Positions 26,169-34,841 of a DNA stretch of 64,000 nt are shown here, one piece after another (the stretch's first letter is position 1; every line of letters begins with the position of its first letter). Origin of the DNA: Actinomadura terrae (GTDB lineage Bacteria; Actinomycetota; Actinomycetes; Streptosporangiales; Streptosporangiaceae); assembly GCF_022751215.1 (NCBI RefSeq), contig NZ_JAICDG010000005.1, forward strand, positions 558,001 through 622,000. Reading direction: 5' to 3'. The notes under the pieces were generated by a model. The model was not told the origin of the DNA, ran no database searches, and was given only the letters and a program-made list of their open reading frames with translations. A program made the position numbers and the translations under genes.

Positions 26169-26193
26169 TCCAGTACCAAATGGATTTGTTGAC
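26169..26193 (+). promoter_or_regulatory. Conserved upstream element of the second M4 protease gene
   Basis: The second copy of the element seen at 21848-21872: the identical 18-base core TCCAGTACCAAATGGATT, a two-base gap and TTGACA, here a perfect -35 hexamer. It lies about 280 bases before the start. The 372-base region 26101-26472 holds no gene; it would be a long leader or contain a second, nearer promoter. Confidence 0.6.
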
Positions 26194-26472
26194 ATCAACC
26201 AGCTCGCACGGTGAGCTTCTGGAACCAGCTCACCCGGTTGAGTTCAACGTCCACCAGCACCCCAACGGCGCGGGGCCCCAGACCCGCGCCAAGCGTCCCG
26301 TGCCCCCGCAACGGACGCTCGCGGATGCGGCCGCCCCCGCCCGGCCGCATCCGCGACCAGCCGACCTCGCGGGTCCACTCCTAGTCAACGCCGGGCGACA
26401 GCGGCGCCCGCGGCGACTCCCACAAGGACCTCCGCGGGCCAAGCGCCCCCGGCCCATGTAAGGAGCACCGCT

Positions 26473-28620
26473 GTGAGACACCAGACCGCGCTCGGGGCTG
26501 CGGCGATCAGCGCCGGCCTCGCCGTGGCGATGTCCGCCCCCGCTTCGAGCGCGAGCGCCCCGCCCGCGCCGCCCACCCCGTCCCCCAAGGCGGCCGCAGC
26601 CTCCGCCGACCGGCTGGTCTCGGCCGGTCAGGCACCCGTCCACGCGTCCCCCCAGGACAAGATCGTCCGACGTGGCGTCACGTCCGGGACCGGAGGACTC
26701 CAGTACGTCTCCTACGAGCGCACCCACGCCGGGCTGCCCGTCGTGGGCGGCGACTTCGTCATCGCCACCGACGCTGCCGGCAGGGTCCTCAGCACCTCGA
26801 CCACCCAGACCGGCGAGCTGACCGTCTCCACGACGCCCTCGCTCACCCCGGCCAAGGCCGCCGCGATCGCCCGCAAGCAGATCACCAAGCCCAGGAGCAC
26901 GACGACGCCGGCGCTGACCGTCCTGGCCGAGGGCAACGGCCGGCTGGTGTACGAGACGGTCGTCCGCGGCTTCAACCGCCCGCCGGGCTCGTACGGCTTC
27001 GGCCCGCACGGTTCCTACGGCTTCGGCCCGCACGGCTCGTACGGCTTCAGCCCGACCGGCTCCTACGGCTTCGCCCCGGGCGGCTCATACGGTTTCGCGG
27101 GTCCCCCCGGCTCGTACGGTTTCGCGGGTCCGCCCGGTTCCTACGGTTTCGCAGGTCCCCCTGGTTCCTACGGTTTCGCAGGCCCGCCCGGCTCATACGG
27201 TTTCGCAGGCCCTCCCGGCTCGTACGGCTTCAGCCCGGCCGGTTCCTACGGCTTCGCGGGCCCGCCCGGGTCATACGGATTCGCAGGTCCCCCCGGCTCA
27301 TACGGCTTCGCGGGTCCCCCTGGCTCGTACGGCTTCGCGGGTCCCCCCGGCTCGTACGGCTTCGCAGGCCCGCCCGGTTCCTATGGCCTCGCAGGGCCTC
27401 CCGGTTCCTACGGGCTCGCCGGTCCCAGTGGCTCGTACGGCTACGGCCCGAACGGTTCCTACGGGGTGGCCGCCAAGCGTCCGACCCGGCTCCCCGAGCG
27501 TCCGTCCAAGCTGCACGTGATGGTGGACGCGAAGACCGGCAAGGTCGTCCGCACCTGGGACGAGGTCGTCAACGTGAACGACGACCAGTCCTACTACCAC
27601 GGCGGCCGCACCAAGCCGACCCACATCGACACGTCCGGCTCCAACGGCCGGTACACGCTGAGCGACTCGCGCCGTCCCGGGATCAGCTGCGGCACCCAGG
27701 GCGGCACGCCGCTCAGCGGCACCGACGACGCGTGGGGCAACGCCGACGGCAAGGACCTGGAGACCGCCTGCGTCGACGCGATGAAGGCGGCGCAGGCCGA
27801 GTTCGACATGCTCAAGACCTGGCTCGGACGCAACGGCCTGGACGGCAACGGGCGCGGCTGGCCCATGAAGGTCGGCCTCAACCAGGTCAACGCGTGGTGG
27901 GACGGCACCGCCGCCTCCTTCGGCCGCAGCCAGAGTGGCACGCGCCAGGCCACCCCGACCGACGTCGTCGCGCACGAGCTCGGCCACGGCATCTTCCAGA
28001 CCACGCCCGGCGGCTCGGGCAGCAGCAACGAGTCGAACGGCCTGAACGAGTCGACCGGCGACATCTTCGGCGCGCTCACCGAGTGGTACCTGAACGAGCC
28101 GAGGGTGGACGAGAAGTTCGAGGGCACCGTCGCCCTCCTGAACTACGATCCGCCGGACTACGAGGTCGGCGAGGAGGTCGACCTGGTCGGCTCCGGACCG
28201 ATCCGGAGCATGTCCGACCCGACCACCGCCTCCAGCGAGCACCCGCTCTGCTACGGCCCCAACGTGCCCCCCATGGAGCCGCACGCGGCGGCGGCCATCC
28301 AGAACCACTGGTTCTACCTGCTCGCCGAGGGCTCCAATGCCAACGACCCGAAGAACGGTCGGCCGAACAGCCCGACCTGCAACAAGATGACGGTGACCGG
28401 CGTCGGCCTCAAGAAGGCCGGACAGATCTTCATGGCGACCCTCAACATGAAGACCTCCAACTGGACGCACACCGCCGTCCGCCGGGCCTCCCTCCAGGCC
28501 GCCCTCAACCTGGCGAAGGCGGGCACGCTGACGTGCGCCGACTTCACCCGGACCCGCGACGCGTGGAACGCCGTGAGCGTTCCCCGAGCCAGCGGCGAGC
28601 CCACCACCTGCACGGGCTGA
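26473..28620 (+). CDS. Secreted M4 metalloprotease with GSYG-repeat insertion in the propeptide
   Basis: A 715-residue secreted thermolysin-family protease. It has a signal peptide at residues 1-27, then an FTP-type propeptide segment to about 170, followed by about 164 residues of GSYGF-type repeats (172-335). The propeptide then resumes (KLHVMVDAKTGKVVRTWDE), and the M4 domain has VVAHELGHGIF (about 500), the LNESTGDIFG glutamate and the MEPHAAAAIQNHWFY histidine. In the paralogue at 22018 the two propeptide halves are directly joined, so the repeat block is a clean insertion. Unlike the paralogue it ends after the catalytic domain. The repeat may anchor or phase-separate the proform at the cell surface; that is speculative. 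Start GTG with AAGGAG. Confidence 0.93.
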   Translation: MRHQTALGAAAISAGLAVAMSAPASSASAPPAPPTPSPKAAAASADRLVSAGQAPVHASPQDKIVRRGVTSGTGGLQYVSYERTHAGLPVVGGDFVIATDAAGRVLSTSTTQTGELTVSTTPSLTPAKAAAIARKQITKPRSTTTPALTVLAEGNGRLVYETVVRGFNRPPGSYGFGPHGSYGFGPHGSYGFSPTGSYGFAPGGSYGFAGPPGSYGFAGPPGSYGFAGPPGSYGFAGPPGSYGFAGPPGSYGFSPAGSYGFAGPPGSYGFAGPPGSYGFAGPPGSYGFAGPPGSYGFAGPPGSYGLAGPPGSYGLAGPSGSYGYGPNGSYGVAAKRPTRLPERPSKLHVMVDAKTGKVVRTWDEVVNVNDDQSYYHGGRTKPTHIDTSGSNGRYTLSDSRRPGISCGTQGGTPLSGTDDAWGNADGKDLETACVDAMKAAQAEFDMLKTWLGRNGLDGNGRGWPMKVGLNQVNAWWDGTAASFGRSQSGTRQATPTDVVAHELGHGIFQTTPGGSGSSNESNGLNESTGDIFGALTEWYLNEPRVDEKFEGTVALLNYDPPDYEVGEEVDLVGSGPIRSMSDPTTASSEHPLCYGPNVPPMEPHAAAAIQNHWFYLLAEGSNANDPKNGRPNSPTCNKMTVTGVGLKKAGQIFMATLNMKTSNWTHTAVRRASLQAALNLAKAGTLTCADFTRTRDAWNAVSVPRASGEPTTCTG
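26986..27477 (+). repeat. In-frame tandem repeat encoding GSYGF(A)GPP units
   Basis: Nineteen units beginning GSYG, 8 or 9 residues each: four variable N-terminal units (GPH, GPH, SPT, APG), five AGPP units, one SPA, five AGPP, two LAGPx, then YGPN and VAAK. DNA units differ at third codon positions (GGTTCC, GGCTCG, GGCTCA), so the array is old enough, or selected enough, to have diverged silently while the peptide is kept. The reading is dominated by Gly, Pro, Ser, Tyr and Phe, like elastomeric or low-complexity sticky sequences. Confidence 0.95.
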
Positions 28621-28625
28621 CCGCG

Positions 28626-28668
28626 GACGGCCGTACGGGACGATCTCGGCCCGTCCCGTGCGGCCGTC
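28626..28668 (+). terminator. Hairpin terminator after the second M4 gene
   Basis: A 17-bp stem with one G-U pair (28626-28642 with 28652-28668) and a 9-base loop begins 5 bases after the stop codon. Confidence 0.85.
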
Positions 28669-28749
28669 GTTCCCACGGGGACCCGCCCCCCGCCGGGCCC
28701 TCGGCGCCACCCTGTCCTCGGCGCCGAGGGCCCCTTAGCATTGGGCCGC

Positions 28750-29226
28750 ATGACACGAGCGTTGATCATTTTGGCGGCGGCGCTCCCTCTGTGCGCCGCG
28801 CCCGCCGCGGCCTTAGCGGGCCCGTCGCCCTTCCCCCCGGACGCGTCCTTAGAGGTGGACGCCGGTCGCCCCGGTGAACGGGTCGAGGTGGTCTTCTCCG
28901 ACTCCGGCGCGCACCCCAGACAGCAGTACGTGAACGTCCGCAGCCCCGCCTTCGAGTCGGACGACGTCGTCCTCGGGTTCACCGGCCGCAAGTACATCGG
29001 CTCGGCACACCTGCGCCGCGACCTCGAACCCGGCCGCTACACCGCCACGGTGACAAGCGTGACCAACCAGCGAAAGGCCACCCTGGAGACCAGGGTCGAA
29101 GTGATGGCCTCCGCGTCCAAGACCGAACACGGCTTCCTTGAGGGCACGGTCGCAGGCACATGCGGCGGAGCAGCAGTCACCTTGGCAGCCGTCTACCTCT
29201 TCCGACGGCGAAGAACCAGGACGTGA
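28750..29226 (+). CDS. Exported C-terminally anchored protein of unknown function
   Basis: A 158-residue protein with an N-terminal signal peptide (about 1-24, LIILAAALPLCAAPAAALAG). A beta-rich central region of about 90 residues suggests an Ig-like fold (VEVVFSDSG, RYTATVTSV). A C-terminal membrane helix (GTVAGTCGGAAVTLAAVYLF) is followed by a short RRRRTRT cytoplasmic tail. It is thus a single-span surface protein. TAGCAT at 28736-28741 lies 8 bases before the ATG with no ribosome site, so it is probably leaderless. No recognised family. Confidence 0.75.
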   Translation: MTRALIILAAALPLCAAPAAALAGPSPFPPDASLEVDAGRPGERVEVVFSDSGAHPRQQYVNVRSPAFESDDVVLGFTGRKYIGSAHLRRDLEPGRYTATVTSVTNQRKATLETRVEVMASASKTEHGFLEGTVAGTCGGAAVTLAAVYLFRRRRTRT

Positions 29227-29229
29227 CCG

Positions 29230-29505
29230 TCAACGCGTGAGCCGCCGAGCGACATGCAGATGCGGCTCAACCGTGTCGCGCGGCACGAACAGTTTGCACA
29301 CGCGCCAGCGAATGATGCAGTTCCACCAGCCCGAAGAAACGTCATCACAATAGGCGGCGCCGACGATCGTGCGCGTCCTGACATCGGCGACGATGAAAGC
29401 CTCTTCATCACCGATGAACTCGCACTTACCGTCGATCCAGTACCTATCGTCCACCGGCTCCGGGCTTCGGGGGGTGAACCAGAGCGACGTCCAGGGATTG
29501 GGCAC
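29230..29505 (-). CDS. Small hypothetical protein, Trp/Cys-rich
   Basis: A 91-residue reading starting at a GTG (29505) with a GGAAAGG-like site upstream. Its composition is unlike a GC shadow frame: it holds several tryptophans, cysteines, isoleucines and aspartates (RYWIDGKCEFIGDEEAF, GWWNCIIRWRVCKLFVP). It ends 3 bases from the convergent gene's stop, which also argues that it is real. No family recognised. It may belong with the small gene and XRE regulator upstream on the same strand. Confidence 0.55.
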   Translation of the reverse strand: MPNPWTSLWFTPRSPEPVDDRYWIDGKCEFIGDEEAFIVADVRTRTIVGAAYCDDVSSGWWNCIIRWRVCKLFVPRDTVEPHLHVARRLTR

Positions 29506-29657
29506 GAACCCGCCTTTCCTGCCAGAGGGACGCCGCGACCTGCGATGCCGTCCAGCCGCACGGAGTAAAAGCACGGCGGCGCGGGGCCACCGGGGGGAAG
29601 GACCCCGACGCCGCCGTGGTGAGCGCGACAACCCCGACCGCCGCACCCACGCCTGTG

Positions 29658-29972
29658 TCACTCACCAGCGTCGGTCCACACCACCGAGCCGCTACCCCCA
29701 TCCAGCCGCGCCTCCCCCAACACGCGAACGTCCCGGTATTCGGCGGCCACGGGCCCCAACTCGACCTCCCGAACCACCCCGACCGCGCCAGGCGCACCCC
29801 CGCGAAGAGCGGCGTCAACCTCCTGAAAGGCGCGCTCGCGAACGTCGGTGACACCGCCCGGCCCAAGGTCCGGAGCTCGGACGTCCCAAGCGAAGATGAT
29901 GGGAGCCCTGTGTCCGGGGGTGGCGATGAAGGCGTCCATCCGAGGTGTGGCGACCCTGTGTGACTCAACCAT
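29658..29972 (-). CDS. Small hypothetical protein
   Basis: A 104-residue soluble protein with coding-like composition (MDAFIATPGHRAPIIFAWDVRAPDLG, then a mixed region ending VWTDAGE). A TAGCGT box on the minus strand (29979-29984) is 6 bases before the ATG and there is no ribosome site, so a leaderless message is likely. It lies 56 bases downstream of the XRE regulator on the same strand. Function unknown. Confidence 0.6.
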   Translation of the reverse strand: MVESHRVATPRMDAFIATPGHRAPIIFAWDVRAPDLGPGGVTDVRERAFQEVDAALRGGAPGAVGVVREVELGPVAAEYRDVRVLGEARLDGGSGSVVWTDAGE

Positions 29973-30028
29973 GACGGAACGCTAAACGGGGTGCCGACGG
30001 CCGAGGGACAGGGTTCCTGTCCCCTACT

Positions 30029-31285
30029 TCAGACGAGGACGCCGATACGGTCTGCCAGGTCTCGGGCGGCGCGGCGCAAATTGGACGGGCCGCCCGCCAG
30101 TTCCAGTGTCATGCGCTTGGCGAAGCCGTTGTAGCGGATCGTTTCCGGTGCGGCGGCGTAGGCGTCGTTCAGCGCGCCGAGCGCCGCGGGCGCGTCCCCG
30201 GAGAGCTGCCAGGCACGCGCCACCTCGATCAGGTGGCGCCCCTTACGCGGCTGCGACGGGATCGCCGCGCCCGCGAAGCGGGTCGCCTGCCGGTGGGCCT
30301 CGCCGCCCTGCCGTGCCTCGACCGCGACCGTGACCGCGTGCGCTCCCATGATGACCTGCGAGAACGACGTCATGGGCTCGTAGTGGCCGCCGGGCAGCCG
30401 GCGCGCGATCTCGTCGGCGCGTTCCCACCAACTCCACGCCGTCCCACGCTGGCCCGCGCACGCCGCCGTGTAGGCGGCCTCATAGTGCAGCGCCCCCCAC
30501 AAAGCACGCAACTCCGTGGTGGCGGTCTCGACATGCGGTTCGAGTGTTTCGAGAGCCTGATGGTTGATCGCTTCGGCGGCGTCGTAGTCGTTCACGTCCC
30601 GGTGCGCCTGGACCGCGAGCCACACCGCCCCGGCGAAAGCGCTCGGGTCCTCGGATTCCTCGGCCGCCATGATGCCGCGCTCAGCGACGCGCCAGAGCAG
30701 GTCGGACGCGGGCTGGTAGGCGAGGAAGAACTGCGCGAGGTTGTACACCCCGGCGAGGAGCGCCAGCGCCCGGCGCCGGTCCGCCCCCTCATACGCCCGG
30801 ACGGCTCGCCTCGCGTCCCGGATCAGATCCGGCAGGAGCGCACCGAGAACCGTCCGGTGATCGGGGGCTGCGTGCCGGGCCCGCCACGCCGCGTCGAGCC
30901 GCACCTGAAGGTGCCCGAGGGGCGGCGGCCCGTCCCCCATCGGCACGGCAATGGCGTTGATCGCGTCCCGGACGGCGGGCAGGGCGGGATGCCCCGGGCC
31001 CCGGAACATCGTGACCGAAATCTCGCGTCCGCCCGTGAGCTCGGCGATGTCCCGGACCTTCAGGGCCTCCGCCAAAGTGAGCAGCATGGGCAGCTTCGGC
31101 TGCTGGATCTCGCCCCGCTCGACCGCCTTCACCCAGCGGGTGCTCTTTCCGACCAGCCCGGCGAGGACCTCCCGCGACATGCCGCGCTTCCGCCGACAGG
31201 ACTGGATTCGCTGACCGACCGTCGGACCTTGATCTGCGGAAGAAGAACCACCATCGCGCACGGGCCCGCACCTTCCGTGAGACAT
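30029..31285 (-). CDS. XRE-family regulator with a helical C-terminal domain
   Basis: A 418-residue protein. Residues about 22-75 are a Cro/C1-type HTH (TVGQRIQSCRRKRGMSREVLAGLVGKSTRWVKAVERG). The remaining about 320 residues are alpha-helical with TPR-like character (YNLAQFFLAY, AWLAVQAHRD, HYEAAYTAACAG, LGALNDAYAAAPE), as in actinobacterial XRE-TPR regulators that sense a peptide or small ligand. The start is the ATG at 31285; TACGCT lies about 9 bases upstream. It is divergent from the kinase-NB-ARC-TPR gene and leads two small downstream genes, so it may control either. Confidence 0.88.
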   Translation of the reverse strand: MSHGRCGPVRDGGSSSADQGPTVGQRIQSCRRKRGMSREVLAGLVGKSTRWVKAVERGEIQQPKLPMLLTLAEALKVRDIAELTGGREISVTMFRGPGHPALPAVRDAINAIAVPMGDGPPPLGHLQVRLDAAWRARHAAPDHRTVLGALLPDLIRDARRAVRAYEGADRRRALALLAGVYNLAQFFLAYQPASDLLWRVAERGIMAAEESEDPSAFAGAVWLAVQAHRDVNDYDAAEAINHQALETLEPHVETATTELRALWGALHYEAAYTAACAGQRGTAWSWWERADEIARRLPGGHYEPMTSFSQVIMGAHAVTVAVEARQGGEAHRQATRFAGAAIPSQPRKGRHLIEVARAWQLSGDAPAALGALNDAYAAAPETIRYNGFAKRMTLELAGGPSNLRRAARDLADRIGVLV

Positions 31286-31508
31286 CGCGACCTCAGCGTA
31301 AGGCGGCCGACCTCGTCCCGTCACGAAATCACGGGGAGCCACCTCTTCGCCGGTGGTGCGACCAATTGGCGCAGATCGACCGGGGCATCCGGTGTACCGG
31401 CACGTCAAGCGCAGCTTGGTGGTCATGCAGTCACGGAGGCTGAAGCCGGACGCCGTGCCGACTCTGTTTTCCTGTCGCACTCCGAGCGGGCGGGTTACGG
31501 TGAACAGC
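31286..31508. promoter_or_regulatory. Divergent promoter region between the XRE and STAND-kinase genes
   Basis: 223 bases without a gene. TACGGT at 31496-31501 lies 7 bases before the kinase ATG (leaderless type). On the other strand TACGCT lies 9 bases before the XRE ATG. No clear inverted repeat was found by eye. Confidence 0.5.
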
Positions 31509-34475
31509 ATGGAGCGGGCCGTGCTGGCGGGCCGCTACCGGCTGGACGGTCGTCTGGGCGGCGGCGGGATGGGCGAGGTGTGGCGGGCATTCGACCAGGT
31601 TCTGGGACGCCGGGTCGCGGTCAAGGTGATCCATGCTGAGCTACGTGACGACGCGGGGTTGGCCAGGCAGGCACTGGGCCGGTTCCGGCGGGAGGCCACG
31701 GCGGCGGCGGGGCTGAACCATCGCAACATCACCATGGTTCACGACTTCGGCGAGCATCCCTACACCGATCGCGACGGCAGGGCCCGGCTCCTGCCGTTCC
31801 TGGTGCTGGAACTGTTAGCGGGCAGGGATCTGGGCTCGATGCTGGAAGAGGCCCCTGCGGGGCTGCCGGTCGGCGAGGTTCTGGACTACGGCATCCAAAC
31901 GTGCGCCGGACTGGCAGCGGCGCACCGTGCCGGTGTCGTGCACCGTGATATCAAGCCCGCCAACCTGATGCTGGTGCCGGACGGGACGGTCAAGATCTGC
32001 GACTTCGGCATCGCCCGCCTTCCCGACGTCACGATGGGCCTGACCAGCTACGGCGTGCCCATGGGCACGCGCGGCTACATGCCTCCCGAGCAGGAGCTGG
32101 GCAGGCCGGTCGACCAGCGGGCCGACTTGTACGCGCTCGGCGTGACCCTTCACCACCTGCTGACCGGCGCGAATGGGGCCGATGGCCCGCCCGCCGTTCA
32201 CCGGACCGGGATCAGCGAAGAACTCGATGACCTCCTCAGCGCCATGGTCGCCACGGCTCCCGAGCGGAGACCCAGGTCCGCGGATGAGGTGGCCGAGCGC
32301 CTCCAGGTCATCGTGCCGGATGCTCCGGCAGACCGGCGGCACGTTCACGGTCTGCCGCTCCGAAACCAGTCCCGCAATGGCGCACCAGCCAACAGCATGC
32401 GGCCACCCGTGATGTCACCGAAACCACGTCGGCCATGGCCGGTGCCGCAGCAGTTACCCGCTCCCAGCTCAGTGTTCGTCGGTCGCCAGGACGCGCTCAA
32501 CGTGCTGGCCGGGCTGTTGCCCGTCGACGGCGTATGCGAGGCGGTGGTGATCTCGGCGATCGCCGGAGGCGCCGGGATCGGCAAGACCACCCTTGCGGTG
32601 CACTGGGCGCACCAGGTCGCCGACCGTTTCGCCGACGGGGCTCTGTTCGTCAACCTGCGCGGCTACGACCCGGCCGAGCCTCTCCACCCGCTTCAGGCCT
32701 TGGACGGCTTCCTGCGCGCGCTGGACGTGCCCGCCAGCAAGATTCCGGACGACCTGCACGCCCGGTCTGCGCTGTTCCGTACCATCCTGGCCGGCCGCCG
32801 GGTCCTGGTGGTCCTGGACAACGCCGCCGACGCCGACCAGGTCCGCCCGCTGCTGCCCGCCACCCCCGGCTGCCTGGCACTGATCACCAGTCGCAGCCAT
32901 CTGGCCGGGCTCACCACCCGCGAAGGAGCCCACCGCGTGCCCTTGGACGTCCTTCCCCCCGACCAAGCGGTCCACCTCCTACGGCGCACCATCGGCGCCG
33001 ATCGAGTCGACGCAGAACCCGAGCAGGCCCACCAACTGGCGAGGCAGTGTGGTCACCTCCCGCTGGCCTTGCGCATCGTTGCCGACCGCGCGGCCGGCGA
33101 CCCACACCTGAGACTTGCCGACCTGGTCGCCGAACTCACCGATGAACGTCATCGGTTGGACGCCCTGGCCACCAGCGACGACCCCACCACCTCGGTACGG
33201 GCCGTTTTCTCCTGGTCCTACCGCCTCCTGCCGAAGTCCGCCGCGCGGGCATTCCGGCTGCTGGGTCTCCACGCCGGTCCGGACATCTCGCTGCAAGCCG
33301 CCGCTGCCCTTCTCGACCTGCCCACCACCCGGGCCCGCACGGTCCTGAGCATCCTGACCGGCCAACATTTGCTGCAACACAGTGGACGCAACCGCTACCG
33401 CTTCCACGATCTGCTCGCCGTCTACGCGACCGAACGCGCCGCCCAGGACGAGACCCCCCGCTCCTGCGACCAGGCGATCGGACGGTTGCTCACCTGGTAT
33501 CTCCACACCGCCCATTCCACCCGCTGTCTCCTCCTCCCGCACGGTAGGCGAATTCCACTCGACGAGATAAGCGGCAACGGGCCACCACCGGCGAGCTTCG
33601 CCGGCGGCAGCGAGGCGTTGGCATGGTTGGAGGAGGAGAGGGCGAACCTGGTGGCCGCGACCCGGCAGGCTTTCAGCCTGGGCGATAACGTCACCGCGTG
33701 GAAACTCGCGAAGGCACTCAGTACTTTTCTCTTCCGCAGGGCGTACGCCGACGATTTGCGGGTCGTCTCGGACATCGGTCTTTCGGCAAGTCAACACCTA
33801 GGCGACAAGACTGCGCACATGCTGATGCTGATCCTGCGCAGCGAGCGACTTCACGAGCAGGGTCGCCACCGGGAAAGCATAGAGCCCGCAGCTGAGGCGC
33901 TTCGGCTAGGCCGCGAGATTGATGAGCCCGACCTGGAGGCGTTCGGTAACGTCGTGATCGGGCGCGCTCACATCGCACTCAGCGAATTCGACCAGGCGAT
34001 GGGCTGCCTAGAGCAAGCACTGCCGATCTTCCAGGCCATATCCGAGCGCCGTGGGGAGGGCATAACCTTGACCAACCTCGGCGCCGCCCATCTTGGGCTC
34101 GGACAACTCGACAGCGCCATCGCCTGTAGCCGACGAGCTGCGGCGATTCTCGAGGAGACGCAGAACTCCGACGGCCGGGCGATTGCCTTGCGTAATCTCG
34201 GCAAGGCCTACCGCAGACAAGGGCGGTATGACGAAGCAATGCGCCAGTACCAGAAGGCACTAATCCTGCTGCGTGAAGTTGGATCCCGACGAGAGACCGG
34301 AATCACCCTCGCCGAGCTGGGGGATTTCTACCTCGCCGTGGGCCAGGTCGACCGGGGTCGACAGTGCCTGCAAGAGGCGCTCACCATTCTCGCCCCGCTC
34401 GATTACTCGGGTGTGGATGAGATTCGCGACCTCCTGGCGGCCAATGCACTCAAACCCGACACAACGGCTCCGTAA
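31509..34475 (+). CDS. Serine/threonine kinase - NB-ARC ATPase - TPR fusion
   Basis: A 988-residue signalling protein in three parts. Residues about 8-270 are a Hanks-type kinase: glycine loop LGGGGMGEVW, lysine in VAVKVIH (K39), VVHRDIKPAN, CDFGIAR and the MPPEQ activation-segment end. Residues about 320-660 are a STAND NTPase: Walker A AGGAGIGKTT at about 355, LVVLDNA as Walker B, TSR sensor and CGHLPLALRI (GxP). Residues about 730-970 hold TPR repeats (ITLTNLGAAHLGLGQLDSAI, IALRNLGKAYRRQGRYDEAM and others). The ligand would be read by the TPR and switch the NTPase, with the kinase as effector. Such architectures occur in actinomycete regulation and antiphage STAND proteins. Lower GC towards the 3' end. 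Confidence 0.9.
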   Translation: MERAVLAGRYRLDGRLGGGGMGEVWRAFDQVLGRRVAVKVIHAELRDDAGLARQALGRFRREATAAAGLNHRNITMVHDFGEHPYTDRDGRARLLPFLVLELLAGRDLGSMLEEAPAGLPVGEVLDYGIQTCAGLAAAHRAGVVHRDIKPANLMLVPDGTVKICDFGIARLPDVTMGLTSYGVPMGTRGYMPPEQELGRPVDQRADLYALGVTLHHLLTGANGADGPPAVHRTGISEELDDLLSAMVATAPERRPRSADEVAERLQVIVPDAPADRRHVHGLPLRNQSRNGAPANSMRPPVMSPKPRRPWPVPQQLPAPSSVFVGRQDALNVLAGLLPVDGVCEAVVISAIAGGAGIGKTTLAVHWAHQVADRFADGALFVNLRGYDPAEPLHPLQALDGFLRALDVPASKIPDDLHARSALFRTILAGRRVLVVLDNAADADQVRPLLPATPGCLALITSRSHLAGLTTREGAHRVPLDVLPPDQAVHLLRRTIGADRVDAEPEQAHQLARQCGHLPLALRIVADRAAGDPHLRLADLVAELTDERHRLDALATSDDPTTSVRAVFSWSYRLLPKSAARAFRLLGLHAGPDISLQAAAALLDLPTTRARTVLSILTGQHLLQHSGRNRYRFHDLLAVYATERAAQDETPRSCDQAIGRLLTWYLHTAHSTRCLLLPHGRRIPLDEISGNGPPPASFAGGSEALAWLEEERANLVAATRQAFSLGDNVTAWKLAKALSTFLFRRAYADDLRVVSDIGLSASQHLGDKTAHMLMLILRSERLHEQGRHRESIEPAAEALRLGREIDEPDLEAFGNVVIGRAHIALSEFDQAMGCLEQALPIFQAISERRGEGITLTNLGAAHLGLGQLDSAIACSRRAAAILEETQNSDGRAIALRNLGKAYRRQGRYDEAMRQYQKALILLREVGSRRETGITLAELGDFYLAVGQVDRGRQCLQEALTILAPLDYSGVDEIRDLLAANALKPDTTAP

Positions 34476-34558
34476 CACCCCCCGCCGCGTAAGGCGCGGG
34501 CCTCTTCCAGCGACGGGCCGGGTAGCCGAGTCCGAGCGCCAGCGGGTCCATCGCGCGA

Positions 34559-34825
34559 CTAATGGCCGCTGGCGGAGGTTTGGGGTTGTTGGTTGCGGTC
34601 GAAGAGGGCGGCGGCGCAGAGGAGGGAGATCTGGGTGAGCATGCGGTCGGGTCTGCGTTGTTTTCGGGCGGTGGTCAGGAGGGCGCGGTGGGCGGCCAGG
34701 TGGAGGGCCAGGGTGTCGTGGCCCAGGTTGTGGGCCTTGCCGAAGTGGCGGTAGGCGGCGGCGAAGTCGCGGGTCGCCAGTGCCGCTCGGCCTTGGGACA
34801 TCTCGGAGTCGTAGCTGTCGGGCAC
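34559..34825 (-). CDS. DUF3703-family small protein
   Basis: An 88-residue helical protein: RAALATRDFAAAYRHFGKAHNLGHDTLALHLAAHRALLTTARKQ and a later IQLL-type helix match what I know of DUF3703. These are small proteins often beside TetR/MerR regulators and transporters. The GTG at 34825 has GGGAGAA 5 bases upstream. It lies 16 bases after the TetR gene's stop and is surely co-transcribed with it. Function unknown. Confidence 0.75.
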   Translation of the reverse strand: MPDSYDSEMSQGRAALATRDFAAAYRHFGKAHNLGHDTLALHLAAHRALLTTARKQRRPDRMLTQISLLCAAALFDRNQQPQTSASGH

Positions 34826-34841
34826 GGTTTCTCCCTGGGGG

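Noticed and set aside
26986..27477. GSYG repeat as a CRISPR-like array
   Set aside because: Units are contiguous with no spacers and stay in frame inside a protease gene, so it is a coding repeat, not CRISPR.
29616..29963. Plus-strand 115-residue frame in the small-gene region
   Set aside because: It overlaps a minus-strand gene with a leaderless promoter, and its Pro/Thr-rich reading looks like a shadow.
34491..34510. Short GC hairpin after the STAND-kinase gene
   Set aside because: Only a 5-bp stem can be drawn; too weak to call a terminator.
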